A stretch of 11,501 nucleotides of DNA from assembly GCA_026770585.1 (NCBI GenBank), contig MU646549.1, positions 12,082-23,582 on the forward strand, given 5' to 3'. Positions 10,401 to 11,501 of the stretch are shown in pieces. The first letter of the stretch is position 1; the number at the start of each line of letters is the position of its first letter. The DNA is from Baffinella frigidus. Taxonomy: Eukaryota > Cryptophyceae > Cryptomonadales > Baffinellaceae. The notes under the pieces are model-generated. The model ran no database searches, was not told the origin of the DNA, and worked only from the letters and a program-made list of their open reading frames with translations. Both the position numbers and the translations under genes were made by a program.

Positions 10401-10743
10401 CTTCCTGGCCAATGCGCTCGACCCCCCCTCTTCCTTCTTAACGAACCCATCGCGTCCCATCTACCTCCTTAAAGAATGTATCGCGTCCCATCTACCGTCG
10501 CAAAGAAGGCATCGCGTCCTATCTAACGTCTTAAAGAACGCATCACGTCCCGCTCTACCTTCTTAAAGAATGTGTCGTATCCCATCTACGGTCTTAAAGA
10601 ACCCATCGCGTCCGCAGGTGAAAGTGATGGGGCACGATGACGTGGCAGCCTTTCTGGCCAATGCGCTCGATCCCCCTTCGGCGGGAGCCGTTCAGTCCGC
10701 TCTGCTGACTTTGATCGAAGTCGGCGCTCTCTCTCTGCCTGAG
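76..10743 (+). CDS. DHX29-like DExH/DEAH-box RNA helicase gene, internal part (13 exons)
   Basis: Thirteen exons joined in phase encode about 359 codons of a superfamily 2 DEAH/RHA helicase. Such enzymes use NTP hydrolysis to remodel RNA; DHX29 acts on the 40S ribosome during translation initiation, but that role is inferred from family resemblance only. Visible blocks in order are YLEDVLEAT, INYDLIE, motif IV VLIFLPG, AHSSLSTADQRKIF, VVLATNIAETSITI (motif V), QRRGRAGR (motif VI, split over exons 11 and 12), GVCFHLYT, RAPLEDLCLQ and FLANALDPP. The last two resemble the DHX29 blocks that precede the OB-fold region. Motifs I-III and the start codon lie before the window, and the LTPLG block expected next lies after it. 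Phases chain without a stop if the foldback insert in exon 6 is removed. DHX57 or DHX36 relatives remain possible. Helicase assignment is near certain, the DHX29 subgroup likely. Confidence 0.88.
148..312 (+). repeat. Minisatellite in intron 1 (GTCTCGTCC...ACGC family)
   Basis: Degenerate units of about 35-40 bp, built around GTC(T/G)CGTCC, an ACGC core and a T-rich tail (CTTTTTATTCAG), begin at the donor itself. The same unit follows exon 11 (8217-8500) and lies between exon 12 copies (9140-9220). Confidence 0.7.
313..371 (+). pseudogene. Exon 1 copy, 5'-truncated, donor kept
   Basis: This 59-nt near-identical copy of the exon 1 tail encodes VDDSYLEDVLEATQHRILD, with Trp replaced by Ser. 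The donor GGTCTG follows at 372. The first 13 nt of the exon and its acceptor are missing; minisatellite sequence precedes it. Splicing exon 1 directly to exon 2 skips it. Confidence 0.8.
378..577 (+). repeat. Telomere-like arrays CCCTGAA, CCCCAAA, CCCTAAA
   Basis: Consecutive homogeneous blocks occur with the 7-bp period kept: about four CCCTGAA, then about eight CCCCAAA (419-470), then about ten CCCTAAA (470-565). This array lies within intron 1. Confidence 0.93.
582..637 (+). pseudogene. Exon 2 copy a, 3'-truncated, acceptor kept
   Basis: The acceptor TTCAG ends at 581, followed by about 56 nt matching the head of exon 2 (SPCAMRPGNNAGGGHTKM). The copy then breaks into 7-bp repeat DNA with no donor. 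Confidence 0.85.
641..1036 (+). repeat. ATCCCTA/ATCCCTC and related 7-bp repeats
   Basis: Outside the exon 2 copy at 793-850, intron 1 here is built of ATCCCTA, ATCCCTC, CCATACA and similar units. The period stays near 7 bp. No gene is visible. Confidence 0.85.
793..850 (+). pseudogene. Exon 2 copy b, 3'-truncated, acceptor kept
   Basis: The acceptor CTCTAG ends at 792, then about 58 nt match the exon 2 head. The G run is one base longer than in exon 2, which shifts the frame, and there is no donor. It stops matching at AAGATGGC, close to where copy a stops. Confidence 0.85.
1038..1147 (+). CDS. Exon 2: Gly-rich helicase insert
   Basis: Acceptor CTAG ends at 1037, donor GT at 1148. It carries 1 + 36 codons + 1 and fits phase between exons 1 and 3. 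The segment (PGNNGGGGHTKMAVTGRGG) is low-complexity and not a helicase motif. It occupies the variable loop between YLEDVLE and INYDLI, where DHX29 proteins also carry an insert. It is the only copy with both splice sites: two 3'-truncated copies precede it and two 5'-truncated copies follow. Confidence 0.7.
1186..1360 (+). repeat. TTCAGGG/TGCAGGG repeat, orientation flipped
   Basis: Alternating GGTTCAG and GGTGCAG 7-bp units occur with the G-rich strand on +, opposite to the C-rich arrays in most of the window. Translations of it give Gly/Phe/Arg/Val-repeat ORFs that I do not accept as genes. Confidence 0.9.
1364..1424 (+). pseudogene. Exon 2 copy c, 5'-truncated, donor kept
   Basis: A 61-nt copy of the exon 2 tail (KMAVTGRGGRQTTVTAEWGS) ends at donor GGTGCGG, like the full exon. 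It starts at the same AAGATGG point where the upstream copies stop. ACAG at 1358-1361 could serve as an acceptor. Confidence 0.85.
1430..1595 (+). repeat. TGTAGGG-type 7-bp repeat
   Basis: Degenerate then regular GGGTGTA units (about 1497-1550) occur on the + strand within intron 2. Confidence 0.85.
1596..1659 (+). pseudogene. Exon 2 copy d, 5'-truncated, donor kept
   Basis: This second tail copy, 64 nt, is three bases longer than copy c near GTCAGCACGGG, so the frame is kept. It ends with CTCAG and donor GTGCGGGG. Confidence 0.85.
1665..1838 (+). repeat. Telomere-like repeats with strand switch
   Basis: G-rich units (TTTAGGG, TTCAGGG) run to about 1750. They are replaced by C-rich CCCTAAA units at about 1765, leading into the exon 3 acceptor. 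Confidence 0.8.
1841..1898 (+). CDS. Exon 3: helicase linker
   Basis: Acceptor CCCTAG ends at 1840, donor GT at 1899. Two leading bases, 18 codons and two trailing bases link exon 2 (one overhanging base) to exon 4 in phase. It reads GGEVEAGVSPTWVEGLYD. The segment is not conserved by itself; support is the exact phase fit and the tail duplicated downstream. No upstream copy was seen. Confidence 0.6.
1899..2490 (+). repeat. Tandem duplication of the exon 3 tail plus intron start
   Basis: The block from about 1888 (exon tail TTTATGACGG, donor GTGATCA, then CCCGAAA-rich DNA to GTTCGATTGACGG at about 2252) recurs from about 2254 to 2490. The first unit is longer because it contains the foldback at 1999-2147. 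The exon 3 tail copy at 2254-2263 keeps a donor at 2264. Confidence 0.8.
1999..2147. repeat. Foldback element with telomere-repeat loop
   Basis: Arms of 43 nt at 1999-2041 and 2105-2147 are inverted copies with one mismatch. Each arm itself holds a perfect 22-nt palindrome around GCCATATGGC (2017-2038 and 2108-2129). The loop is about six perfect CCCTAAA units plus about 20 bp. The duplicated unit at 2254-2490 lacks the element, so it was probably inserted after duplication or lost from one unit. Confidence 0.88.
2602..2655 (+). pseudogene. Exon 4 copy a, 3'-truncated, acceptor kept
   Basis: After acceptor TTTAG the copy reads FSDPTRKSLRRVDQCIIN and ends at ATCATCAAC. The YDLIE tail and donor are missing. 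Confidence 0.88.
2656..3015 (+). repeat. Tandem ~200-bp intron units with ATTGGAGCC foldbacks
   Basis: Two related spacers (2656-2798 and 2854-3020) carry direct GGAATTGGAGCC boxes (2673, 2705; 2884, 2916) and an inverted GGCTCCAATTCC (2740-2751; 2951-2962), so each can fold. A relative occurs at 5568-5645. Each spacer ends in the GCGGTTAG acceptor of an exon 4 copy. Confidence 0.75.
2799..2853 (+). pseudogene. Exon 4 copy b, 3'-truncated, acceptor kept
   Basis: After acceptor GCGGTTAG it reads FSEPTRKSLRRVDESIIN, identical to exon 4 in protein. It also stops at ATCATCAAC and has no donor. Confidence 0.9.
3021..3090 (+). CDS. Exon 4: INYDLIE block before motif IV
   Basis: Acceptor GGTTAG ends at 3020, donor GTAACC at 3091. 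One base plus 23 codons end in phase 0, reading FSEPTRKSLRRVDESIINYD then LIE. DHX helicases conserve INYDLI here, at the entry to RecA2. It is the only copy with the YDLIE tail and both splice sites. Confidence 0.88.
3097..3415 (+). repeat. Telomere-like repeats filling intron 4
   Basis: CCCTAAA, CCCTCAA, CCCCAAA and AACACCA variants, degenerate, run up to the exon 5 acceptor AACCAG. Confidence 0.88.
3145..3222 (+). pseudogene. Three micro-copies of the exon 4 tail and donor
   Basis: The exon 4 end GATCGAG plus donor recurs at 3145-3151 (followed by GC), 3186-3192 (GTAAACC) and 3214-3220 (GTTTAACC), each set in telomere-like repeat. The copies are 7-9 nt and too short to be certain singly. 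Their clustering directly after the exon and the conserved donor favour duplication. Confidence 0.6.
3418..3477 (+). CDS. Exon 5: LLLYIESFEP helix of RecA2
   Basis: Acceptor CCAG ends at 3417, donor GTTTGA at 3478. Twenty codons in phase 0/0 read DLLLYIESFEP then KRRALSDEK. It continues INYDLIE of exon 4 as DHX proteins do (LI-x-ELL-x-Y). Confidence 0.85.
3490..3575. repeat. GCTATCTTA foldback, copy 1
   Basis: GCTATCTTA boxes at 3494-3502 and 3515-3523 face an inverted TAAGATAGC at 3562-3570. The element starts about 15 nt after the exon 5 donor. Relatives follow exon 8 (5362-5437) and lie at 4142-4218. Confidence 0.65.
3638..3657. repeat. Perfect short GC hairpin
   Basis: CCCCCCGGA and TCCGGGGGG flank a 2-nt centre inside intron 5. 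No function can be assigned. A neighbouring GGGTGCC...GGCACCC pair (3588-3616) can also fold. Confidence 0.6.
3712..3989 (+). CDS. Exon 6: charged helical insert, split by a foldback element
   Basis: Acceptor TTTAG ends at 3711, donor GTAGCC at 3990, phase 0 at both ends. The left part (to 3765) reads MDTSSKAPEAAKLNEVEH, and the right part from 3936 reads LEKQLKLFKEWTDEASPL. Together they make a Lys/Glu-rich segment, probably helical, between exon 5 and motif IV. A foldback sits between two AGCAT repeats, and its 170 nt would shift the frame if kept. A GT-AG intron from 3757 to 3932 would remove it in frame at the cost of two codons (Val-Glu). The upstream CAG at 3699-3701 would meet a stop. 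Being phase 0/0, the whole exon could also be skipped. Confidence 0.6.
3766..3931. mobile_element. MITE-like foldback, family 1 copy 1 (introner candidate)
   Basis: Long near-perfect arms (about 3770-3836 and 3862-3929) begin TAGGGTAACGGCCTGAAAA and end in its inverse. Direct repeats AGCAT at 3761-3765 and 3931-3935 look like a target-site duplication. No protein is encoded. A second copy lies at 7337-7517, also inside an exon-derived sequence. Confidence 0.8.
4089..4143 (+). pseudogene. Diverged exon 5 relic, 5'-truncated
   Basis: The stretch shares TACATCGAATC and GATGAAAAG with exon 5 at almost the same spacing (55 versus 54 nt), but the middle is diverged and a stop interrupts it. It is followed by GCGTAAG, where exon 5 has GTTTGAA. 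Weak but consistent with the downstream-copy rule. Confidence 0.4.
4111..4241. repeat. Foldback around CGGACCA...TGGTCCG
   Basis: Arms of 23 nt at 4111-4133 and 4219-4241 are inverted copies with two mismatches, enclosing AAGATAGC boxes of the GCTATCTTA family. The left arm overlaps the exon 5 relic, so the right arm is in effect a reversed piece of it. Confidence 0.7.
4502..4554 (+). pseudogene. Exon 7 copy a, 3'-truncated, acceptor mutated
   Basis: It reads MDGKGGVLIFLPGIGEIT and then breaks into CCAACCCCCAC repeat. The base pair before ATG is AA (ACACAA) instead of AG, so this decoy acceptor is dead. It has no donor. Confidence 0.9.
4713..4765 (+). pseudogene. Exon 7 copy b, 3'-truncated, acceptor kept
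   Basis: After acceptor ACGCAG it reads MDGKGGVLIFLPGIGEIT and breaks at exactly the same base as copy a. The TLADRIS tail and donor are missing. Confidence 0.92.
4972..5046 (+). CDS. Exon 7: helicase motif IV
   Basis: Acceptor ACGCAG ends at 4971, donor GTAGGC at 5047. Twenty-five codons in phase 0/0 read MDGKGGVLIFLPGIGEIT then TLADRIS. VLIFLPG is motif IV of RecA2 in DEAH/RHA helicases (G-x-VL-F-LPG). It is the only one of three copies with the tail and a donor. Confidence 0.93.
5187..5251 (+). promoter_or_regulatory. Duplicated exon 8 acceptor, two in-frame 3' splice sites
   Basis: GCAGTCGAGCCACG occurs at 5187-5200 and 5238-5251, so AG ends at 5190 and again at 5241, 51 nt apart. Use of the first adds 17 codons without a stop. 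The first has the better pyrimidine tract (TGTTTTGCAG). The DNA between contains a duplicated TTGACCATCAA and can fold (CACGGGG with CCCCGTG). It matches the pattern of an upstream, acceptor-only exon copy. Confidence 0.65.
5242..5334 (+). CDS. Exon 8: AHSSLSTADQRKIF block
   Basis: The exon ends at donor GTGCTT (5335), phase 0. From the inner acceptor it has 31 codons: SSHAFTREHKLDVVAAHSSL then STADQRKIFRK. DHX helicases conserve HSSL-x-x-x-x-Q-x-x-VF between motifs IV and V. An alternative start is 5191. Confidence 0.9.
5362..5437. repeat. GCTATCTTA foldback, copy 2
   Basis: GCTATCTTAAGGGTGGATTT (5362-5381) faces an inverted AAACCCACCCCTGAGATAGC (5418-5437). It sits about 27 nt after the exon 8 donor, as copy 1 sits after exon 5. 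Confidence 0.75.
5453..5514 (+). pseudogene. Exon 8 copy b, 5'-truncated, donor kept
   Basis: This 62-nt copy encodes DVVAAHSSLSTADQRKIFRK without change and runs into donor GTTAGA at 5515. The exon head (SSHAFTREHK) is missing. Confidence 0.92.
5521..5690. repeat. Large foldback next to an exon 8 copy donor
   Basis: Arms of about 80 nt with a very short loop near 5601-5611 start GCGCTGTGCAGAGAAGTTGG and end in its inverse. They include ATTGGAGCC/GGCTCCAAT boxes shared with intron 3. The foldback begins 6 nt after the copy b donor. A relic lies near 5955-6010. Confidence 0.85.
5736..5749 (+). pseudogene. Exon 8 copy c, micro tail plus donor
   Basis: AAAATATTCCGCAAG then GTTGC matches the last 14 nt of copy b with one change, with a donor at 5750. 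It is short, but is placed between two longer tail copies. Confidence 0.6.
5818..5902 (+). pseudogene. Exon 8 copy d, 5'-truncated, split by TTTAGGG x3
   Basis: ATTGGACG at 5818-5825 is followed by exactly three TTTAGGG units (5826-5846) and then TGGTGGCGGCG, the continuation of the exon sequence (VAAYSSLSTADQRKIFSK). The donor GTGCGCC is at 5903. The 21-bp insert introduces a stop in the exon frame. Confidence 0.9.
6009..6212 (+). repeat. CCCTAAA telomere-like arrays in intron 8
   Basis: Perfect CCCTAAA runs at about 6009-6048 and 6100-6200 are separated by ACCAGAA and CCCGAAA variants. Confidence 0.93.
6225..6270 (+). CDS. Exon 9: motif V start, VVLATNIA
   Basis: Acceptor CGTCGCAG ends at 6224, donor GTAACC at 6271. 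Fifteen codons plus one base read VAWGERKVVLATNIA, and the split Glu codon is completed by exon 10. DEAH helicases conserve RKVVLATNIAETS here. Confidence 0.92.
6348..6366 (+). pseudogene. Exon 9 copy b, tail plus donor
   Basis: CTCGCTACCAACATCGCGG is followed by GTAACCCTCTGAACCC, matching the exon 9 end and its intron start. Only 19 nt of the exon are kept and there is no acceptor. Confidence 0.85.
6429..6441 (+). pseudogene. Exon 9 copy c, tail plus donor
   Basis: ACCAACATCGCTG plus GTAAGAC keeps 13 nt of the exon end and has a consensus-like donor GTAAG. Confidence 0.7.
6672..6819 (+). pseudogene. Exon 10 copy a: acceptor, head and internal piece, interrupted
   Basis: Acceptor ACCGCAG is followed by AAACG (head of exon 10). 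Foreign sequence comes next, then TCGATCGTGATGCGTGGAGT at about 6786 and ATGCCATCGACGCC, matching the exon interior. The tail and donor are absent. The intervening foldback has arms GGCTGGGCTCCTAGC (6739-6753) and GCTAGGAGCCCGGCC (6770-6784). Confidence 0.65.
6826..6880. repeat. Small foldback GTTTCAATTTA...TAAATTGAACC
   Basis: Imperfect AT-rich arms enclose CACCACCATACGATAGCG within intron 9. No coding content. Confidence 0.5.
6950..7031 (+). CDS. Exon 10: motif V, ETSITIEDVEYVIDAG
   Basis: Acceptor GCCGCAG ends at 6949, donor GTACGC at 7032. Two bases complete Glu; 26 codons read TSITIEDVEYVIDAGRVKE then TAYDERT; two bases start the next Arg. It continues motif V (TNIAETSITI) and the D-x-G-R-x-KE segment typical of DHX29/DHX57-type helicases. 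It is the only copy with both splice sites. Confidence 0.93.
7032..7160 (+). other. Intron 10 start: short repeats and hairpin
   Basis: ACGGTAGAAGTTGAC occurs twice (about 7069 and 7089). A near-perfect palindrome GGTCCACTTAGTG...CACTAAGTGGACC spans 7133-7160. Confidence 0.7.
7161..7316. repeat. Foldback GATCTCATCC...GGATGAGATC
   Basis: Arms of about 59 nt (7161-7219 and 7258-7316) with few mismatches and a 38-nt loop containing CCAGTTGCCAG. It abuts the exon 10 copy c. Confidence 0.88.
7314..7578 (+). pseudogene. Exon 10 copy c, 5'-truncated, split by foldback, donor kept
   Basis: ATCGTGATCGCGATCGAGG then ACGT (to 7336) is broken by a 185-bp insertion and resumes GGAGAAGGTGATCGACTCGG at 7522. 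It ends ACCCG with donor GTCCGT at 7579. Removing the insert with one ACGT restores IEDVEKVIDSGRVKETASDE. The first codons and acceptor are missing. Confidence 0.88.
7337..7517. mobile_element. MITE-like foldback, family 1 copy 2
   Basis: Nearly identical to 3766-3931: TAGGGTAACGGCCTGAAAA, inverted at the right end, flanked by ACGT direct repeats (7333-7336, 7518-7521). It carries an extra tandem GGCATTGCCTAGGAC in the left arm. No coding capacity. Confidence 0.88.
7565..7735. repeat. Nested inverted repeats carrying reversed exon ends
   Basis: The exon 10 copy c end plus donor and intron start (7565-7594) is inverted at 7624-7653, continuing into CGTA as in the real exon 10. AAAAGCAAGTGCTCGATCGA occurs at 7601 and 7661 and inverted at about 7713-7732. 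Between lies ACCAGCGATGTTGGT, the reverse of the exon 9 end with its donor. Confidence 0.75.
7736..7920 (+). other. Intron 10 middle: degenerate TTTAGGG and unique DNA
   Basis: G-rich telomere-like units at about 7770-7810 precede unique DNA with two TGTTTTGG boxes and a small GGGTGC...GCACCC hairpin. No gene is visible. Confidence 0.6.
7925..7944 (+). pseudogene. Exon 10 copy d, tail only
   Basis: GCCTACGACGAACGCACTCG matches the exon 10 end (AYDERT) at 17 of 20 bases. The donor GT is lost (ACTCC follows). Confidence 0.7.
7987..8020 (+). pseudogene. Exon 11 copy a, 3'-truncated, acceptor kept
   Basis: After acceptor ACCCAG it reads LRRLQNTWIDC in the exon 11 frame, then diverges. The ASMRQRR tail and donor are missing. 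Confidence 0.88.
8071..8160 (+). repeat. 30-bp tandem repeat x3 ending at the exon 11 acceptor
   Basis: Units 8071-8100, 8101-8130 and 8131-8160 each start near ACGTCAACTTAAC and end CGC(A/G)AACAG. The last AACAG is the exon 11 acceptor, so two decoy acceptors lie 30 and 60 nt upstream. Use of the nearer one would read into TAA. Confidence 0.9.
8161..8216 (+). CDS. Exon 11: TW-x-x-ASM-QRR, first half of motif VI
   Basis: Acceptor AACAG ends at 8160, donor GTCTCG at 8217. One base closes Arg, 18 codons read LRRLQDTWIDCASMRQRR, and one G is left for the glycine of motif VI. The family has (T/S)-x-VS-x-AS-x-x-QR-x-GRAGR; the QRR arginines are present. Confidence 0.9.
8217..8500 (+). repeat. Minisatellite in intron 11 (GTCTCGTCC...ACGC)
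   Basis: About eight degenerate units of 30-40 bp, for example GAGTCTCGTCCCCGATAACG then CACCCTTTCATT. The first unit begins at the donor and matches the start of intron 1 for about 15 nt. The open frame 8008-8427 is this repeat. Confidence 0.85.
8509..8549 (+). pseudogene. Exon 12 copy a, 3'-truncated (41 nt), acceptor kept
   Basis: After acceptor CCTCAG it reads RAGRVRPGVCFHL and then leaves the exon sequence. It is the shortest of three upstream copies. Confidence 0.92.
8654..8715 (+). pseudogene. Exon 12 copy b, 3'-truncated (62 nt), acceptor kept
   Basis: After acceptor TATCAG it reads RAGRVRPGVCFHLYTKQLAA and stops matching at GGCCC. No donor. Confidence 0.92.
8828..8965. repeat. Foldback between exon 12 copies
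   Basis: Arms of 55 nt at 8828-8882 and 8911-8965 (TATCCGGGGGAAAC...; inverted GTTTCCCCGGATA) with few mismatches and a 28-nt AT-rich loop. No coding content. Confidence 0.9.
9004..9091 (+). pseudogene. Exon 12 copy c, 3'-truncated (88 nt), acceptor kept
   Basis: After acceptor AATCAG it is open to LAAHHLDKHKRP and then leaves the exon at CTCCGAAAT. An ACAAACGCCCT motif repeats after the break (9091-9135). Confidence 0.92.
9085..9235 (+). repeat. Repeats before exon 12
   Basis: ACAAACGCCCTCC-AAATATCAC units occur three times (9085-9142). Two units of the GAGTC(G/T)CGTCC minisatellite and a short CCCTAAA piece follow. Confidence 0.7.
9242..9369 (+). CDS. Exon 12: GRAGR end of motif VI and RAPLEDLCLQ
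   Basis: Acceptor CATCAG ends at 9241, donor GTTATT at 9370. Two bases complete Gly; 42 codons read RAGRVRPGVCFHLYTKQLAA, HHLDKHKRPEIQ and RAPLEDLCLQ, ending in phase 0. GRAGR supplies the arginine finger region of motif VI. F-x-LYT and PEI-R-PLE-LCL are typical of DHX29-type helicases. Only this one of eight copies has both splice sites. Confidence 0.94.
9470..9541 (+). pseudogene. Exon 12 copy e, 5'-truncated (72 nt), donor kept
   Basis: It reads AAHRLDKHRRPEIQRAPLED then LCLQ, with donor GTGCGG at 9542. The motif VI part is missing. Confidence 0.92.
9646..9684 (+). pseudogene. Exon 12 copy f, 5'-truncated (39 nt), donor kept
   Basis: It reads EIQRALLEDLCLK with donor GTATTT at 9685. TTTAG just before could act as an acceptor. 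Confidence 0.88.
9794..9865 (+). pseudogene. Exon 12 copy g, 5'-truncated (72 nt), donor kept
   Basis: The same extent and protein as copy e (AAHRLDKHRRPEIQRAPLED, LCLQ), donor GTGCGG at 9866. It is the second round of the composite unit. Confidence 0.92.
9970..10008 (+). pseudogene. Exon 12 copy h, 5'-truncated (39 nt), donor kept
   Basis: It reads EIQRAPLEDLCLQ with donor GTTGTC at 10009, the same start as copy f. Confidence 0.9.
10017..10220 (+). repeat. Telomere-like repeats in intron 12
   Basis: CCCTAAA, CCCTGAA and CCCCAAA units, with perfect CCCTAAA at about 10090-10122. Confidence 0.92.
10224..10242 (+). pseudogene. Exon 13 copy a, 3'-truncated (19 nt), acceptor kept
   Basis: After acceptor CGGCAG it reads VKVMGH and enters minisatellite DNA. 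Confidence 0.88.
10243..10612 (+). repeat. Minisatellite TCTTAAAGAACGCATCACGTCC in intron 12
   Basis: About ten units of roughly 34-37 bp, such as TAACGAACCCATCGCGTCCC with ATCTACC, fill both gaps between exon 13 copies. The ATC-CGTCC core resembles the intron 1/11 minisatellite only loosely. Confidence 0.85.
10369..10431 (+). pseudogene. Exon 13 copy b, 3'-truncated (63 nt), acceptor kept
   Basis: After acceptor CTCTTAG it reads VKVMGHDDVAAFLANALDPP and one Ser, then enters the minisatellite. No donor. Confidence 0.92.
10618..10743 (+). CDS. Exon 13: FLANALDPP winged-helix/ratchet segment
   Basis: Acceptor TCCGCAG ends at 10617, donor GTACGC at 10744. Forty-two codons in phase 0/0 read VKVMGHDDVAAFLANALDPP, SAGAVQSALLTLIEVGALSL, PE. 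DHX29-type helicases have LG-x-x-x-x-FL-x-ALDPP followed by A-x-x-L-x-x-GA here, normally continued by LTPLG in the next exon. Confidence 0.93.
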
Positions 10744-10885
10744 GTACGCCACCAACCGGAGCAGAGGCAGAGGGAGAGGGAGGGAGACAGACAGAGAGAC
10801 AGAGAGACAGAGAGACAGAGAGACAGAGGGAGGGAGAGAGGAGACAGAGACACATGAGGGTTTATCGTTCAGTGTTTAGCTGTAG
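10744..10885 (+). repeat. Polypurine GAGA/GACA microsatellite in intron 13
   Basis: The intron start GTACGCCACCAACCGG is followed by AGAGGGAGAGGGAGG and (AGAC/AGAG)n to about 10853, then ACATGAGGGTTTA. The same block follows copy c. Confidence 0.92.
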
Positions 10886-10990
10886 GACGTGGCAGCATTC
10901 CTGGCCAATGCGCTCGACCCACCCTCGGCGGGCGCCGTGCAGTCCGCTCTGCTGACTTTGATCGAAGTGGGGGCTCTCTCTCTGCCTGAG
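10886..10990 (+). pseudogene. Exon 13 copy c, 5'-truncated (105 nt), donor kept
   Basis: It reads DVAAFLANALDPPSAGAVQS, ALLTLIEVGALSLPE, identical in protein to exon 13 over this part, with donor GTACGC at 10991. GCTGTAG before it could act as an acceptor. Confidence 0.93.
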
Positions 10991-11184
10991 GTACGCCACC
11001 AACCGGCGCAGAGGCAGAGGGAGAGGGAGGGAGAGAGAGAGACAGACAGACAGACAGAGAGAGAGACAGACGGAGAGCCTGAGGTCTCTCTCACGTCCAT
11101 TACACCTCCTGGCAAGCGCTAGGATGCAGGGTTTAGGGCTGAAGGCCGCCACATGAGGGTTTAGGGTTTAGCTGTAGGAGACTT
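10991..11184 (+). repeat. Second polypurine unit and TTTAGGG pieces
   Basis: This repeats the block at 10744-10885: same intron start, GA-rich tract (to about 11079), unique DNA, then CACATGAGGGTTTAGGGTTTA and GCTGTAGG. Confidence 0.88.
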
Positions 11185-11247
11185 CCCCCCTCGGCGGGCG
11201 CAACTCTGCTGACCCTCATCGAAGTGGGGGCTCTCTCTTTGTCTGAG
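11185..11247 (+). pseudogene. Exon 13 copy d, 5'-truncated with internal deletion, donor kept
   Basis: CCCCCCTCGGCGGGCGC is joined directly to AACTCTGCTGACC, losing about 11 nt, and it then reads LLTLIEVGALSLSE. The donor GTGCCT is at 11248. Confidence 0.88.
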
Positions 11248-11254
11248 GTGCCTC

Positions 11255-11501
11255 GACCCTGAACCCTACACCCTCAACCCCAAACCCTCACTCCCACACC
11301 CCAAACCCCACACCCGAAACCCCAACACCCTAAATCCCACACCCTAAACCCTAAACCAAAACTCTAAATCCATACCCCAAACCCAAAACCCAAAACCCAA
11401 AACTCCAAAACCCAAAACCCAAAACCCAAAACCCAAAACCCAAAACCCAAAACCCAAAACCCAAAACCCAAAACCCAAAACCCAAAACCCAAAACCCAAA
11501 A
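11255..11501 (+). repeat. Telomere-like repeats closing with AAAACCC array
   Basis: CCCTACA, CCCTCAA and CCCCAAA variants run to about 11380. About 16 near-perfect AAAACCC units then run to the window edge, again with the 7-bp period. Confidence 0.95.

Noticed and set aside
76-10743. Whole ladder as an assembly artefact
   Set aside because: Copies differ by base changes, carry distinct flanks and insertions, and obey a splice-site rule an assembler could not impose. Only long-read confirmation would settle it.
10586-11152. Minus-strand frames with SVCLSLCLSVCLSLSL
   Set aside because: Translation of the GAGA/GACA microsatellite.
1-11501. Window is a true chromosome end or subtelomere
   Set aside because: The arrays are short, variant, in both orientations and interleaved with exons in conserved phase; they behave as intron filler. 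A subtelomeric location cannot be excluded but is not shown.

Overview
The window looks like an internal slice of one intron-rich protein-coding gene from a microbial eukaryote. I read 13 short exons on the + strand between 76 and 10743. Their splice phases all chain, every boundary is AG at the acceptor and GT at the donor, and together they give about 359 codons, roughly 9% of the window. The conceptual product is the second RecA domain plus the start of the winged-helix/ratchet region of a DEAH/RHA-type RNA helicase, closest by eye to DHX29 and plant DHX29-like (DExH) proteins. Recognisable blocks in order are a post-motif-III segment with YLEDVLEAT, INYDLI, motif IV (VLIFLPG), AHSSLSTADQRKIF, motif V (ATNIAETSITI), motif VI (QRRGRAGR), RAPLEDLCLQ and FLANALDPP. 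The start codon with motifs I-III lies upstream of the window, and the C-terminal OB-fold part lies downstream.

The introns consist mainly of 7-bp-period telomere-like DNA. This is CCCTAAA and one-base variants such as CCCGAAA, CCCTGAA, CCCCAAA and AAAACCC, laid out in locally homogeneous blocks. Added to this are 30-38 bp minisatellites, AT-rich and polypurine microsatellites, and several families of foldback (inverted-repeat) elements of about 80-190 bp. A TTTAGGG telomere type together with GC-rich codons fits a green alga (for example a prasinophyte) or an alveolate. The lineage cannot be fixed from this sequence.

The most unusual property is a 'ladder' of partial exon copies. Nearly every exon is present once in full and is accompanied by truncated copies of itself. 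Copies upstream of the full exon keep the acceptor and the exon head but lose the tail and donor. Copies downstream keep the exon tail and donor but lose the head and acceptor. I count about 14 upstream-type and about 21 downstream-type copies, and no clear direct-orientation exception. In the last two exons the truncated copies form graded series around the full one (19, 63, 126, 105, 63 nt for exon 13; 41, 62, 88, 128, 72, 39, 72, 39 nt for exon 12). The simplest reading is recurrent tandem duplication across exon-intron junctions, filtered by selection so that only copies lacking one splice site persist. The result is introns filled with decoy splice sites.

Layout: 76-147 exon 1; 1038-1147 exon 2; 1841-1898 exon 3; 3021-3090 exon 4; 3418-3477 exon 5; 3712-3989 exon 6, split by a 170-bp foldback insert; 4972-5046 exon 7; 5191 or 5242-5334 exon 8; 6225-6270 exon 9; 6950-7031 exon 10; 8161-8216 exon 11; 9242-9369 exon 12; 10618-10743 exon 13. 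No second gene, RNA gene or CRISPR array was found. All exon calls come from reading conserved motifs and splice phase, without transcript evidence.
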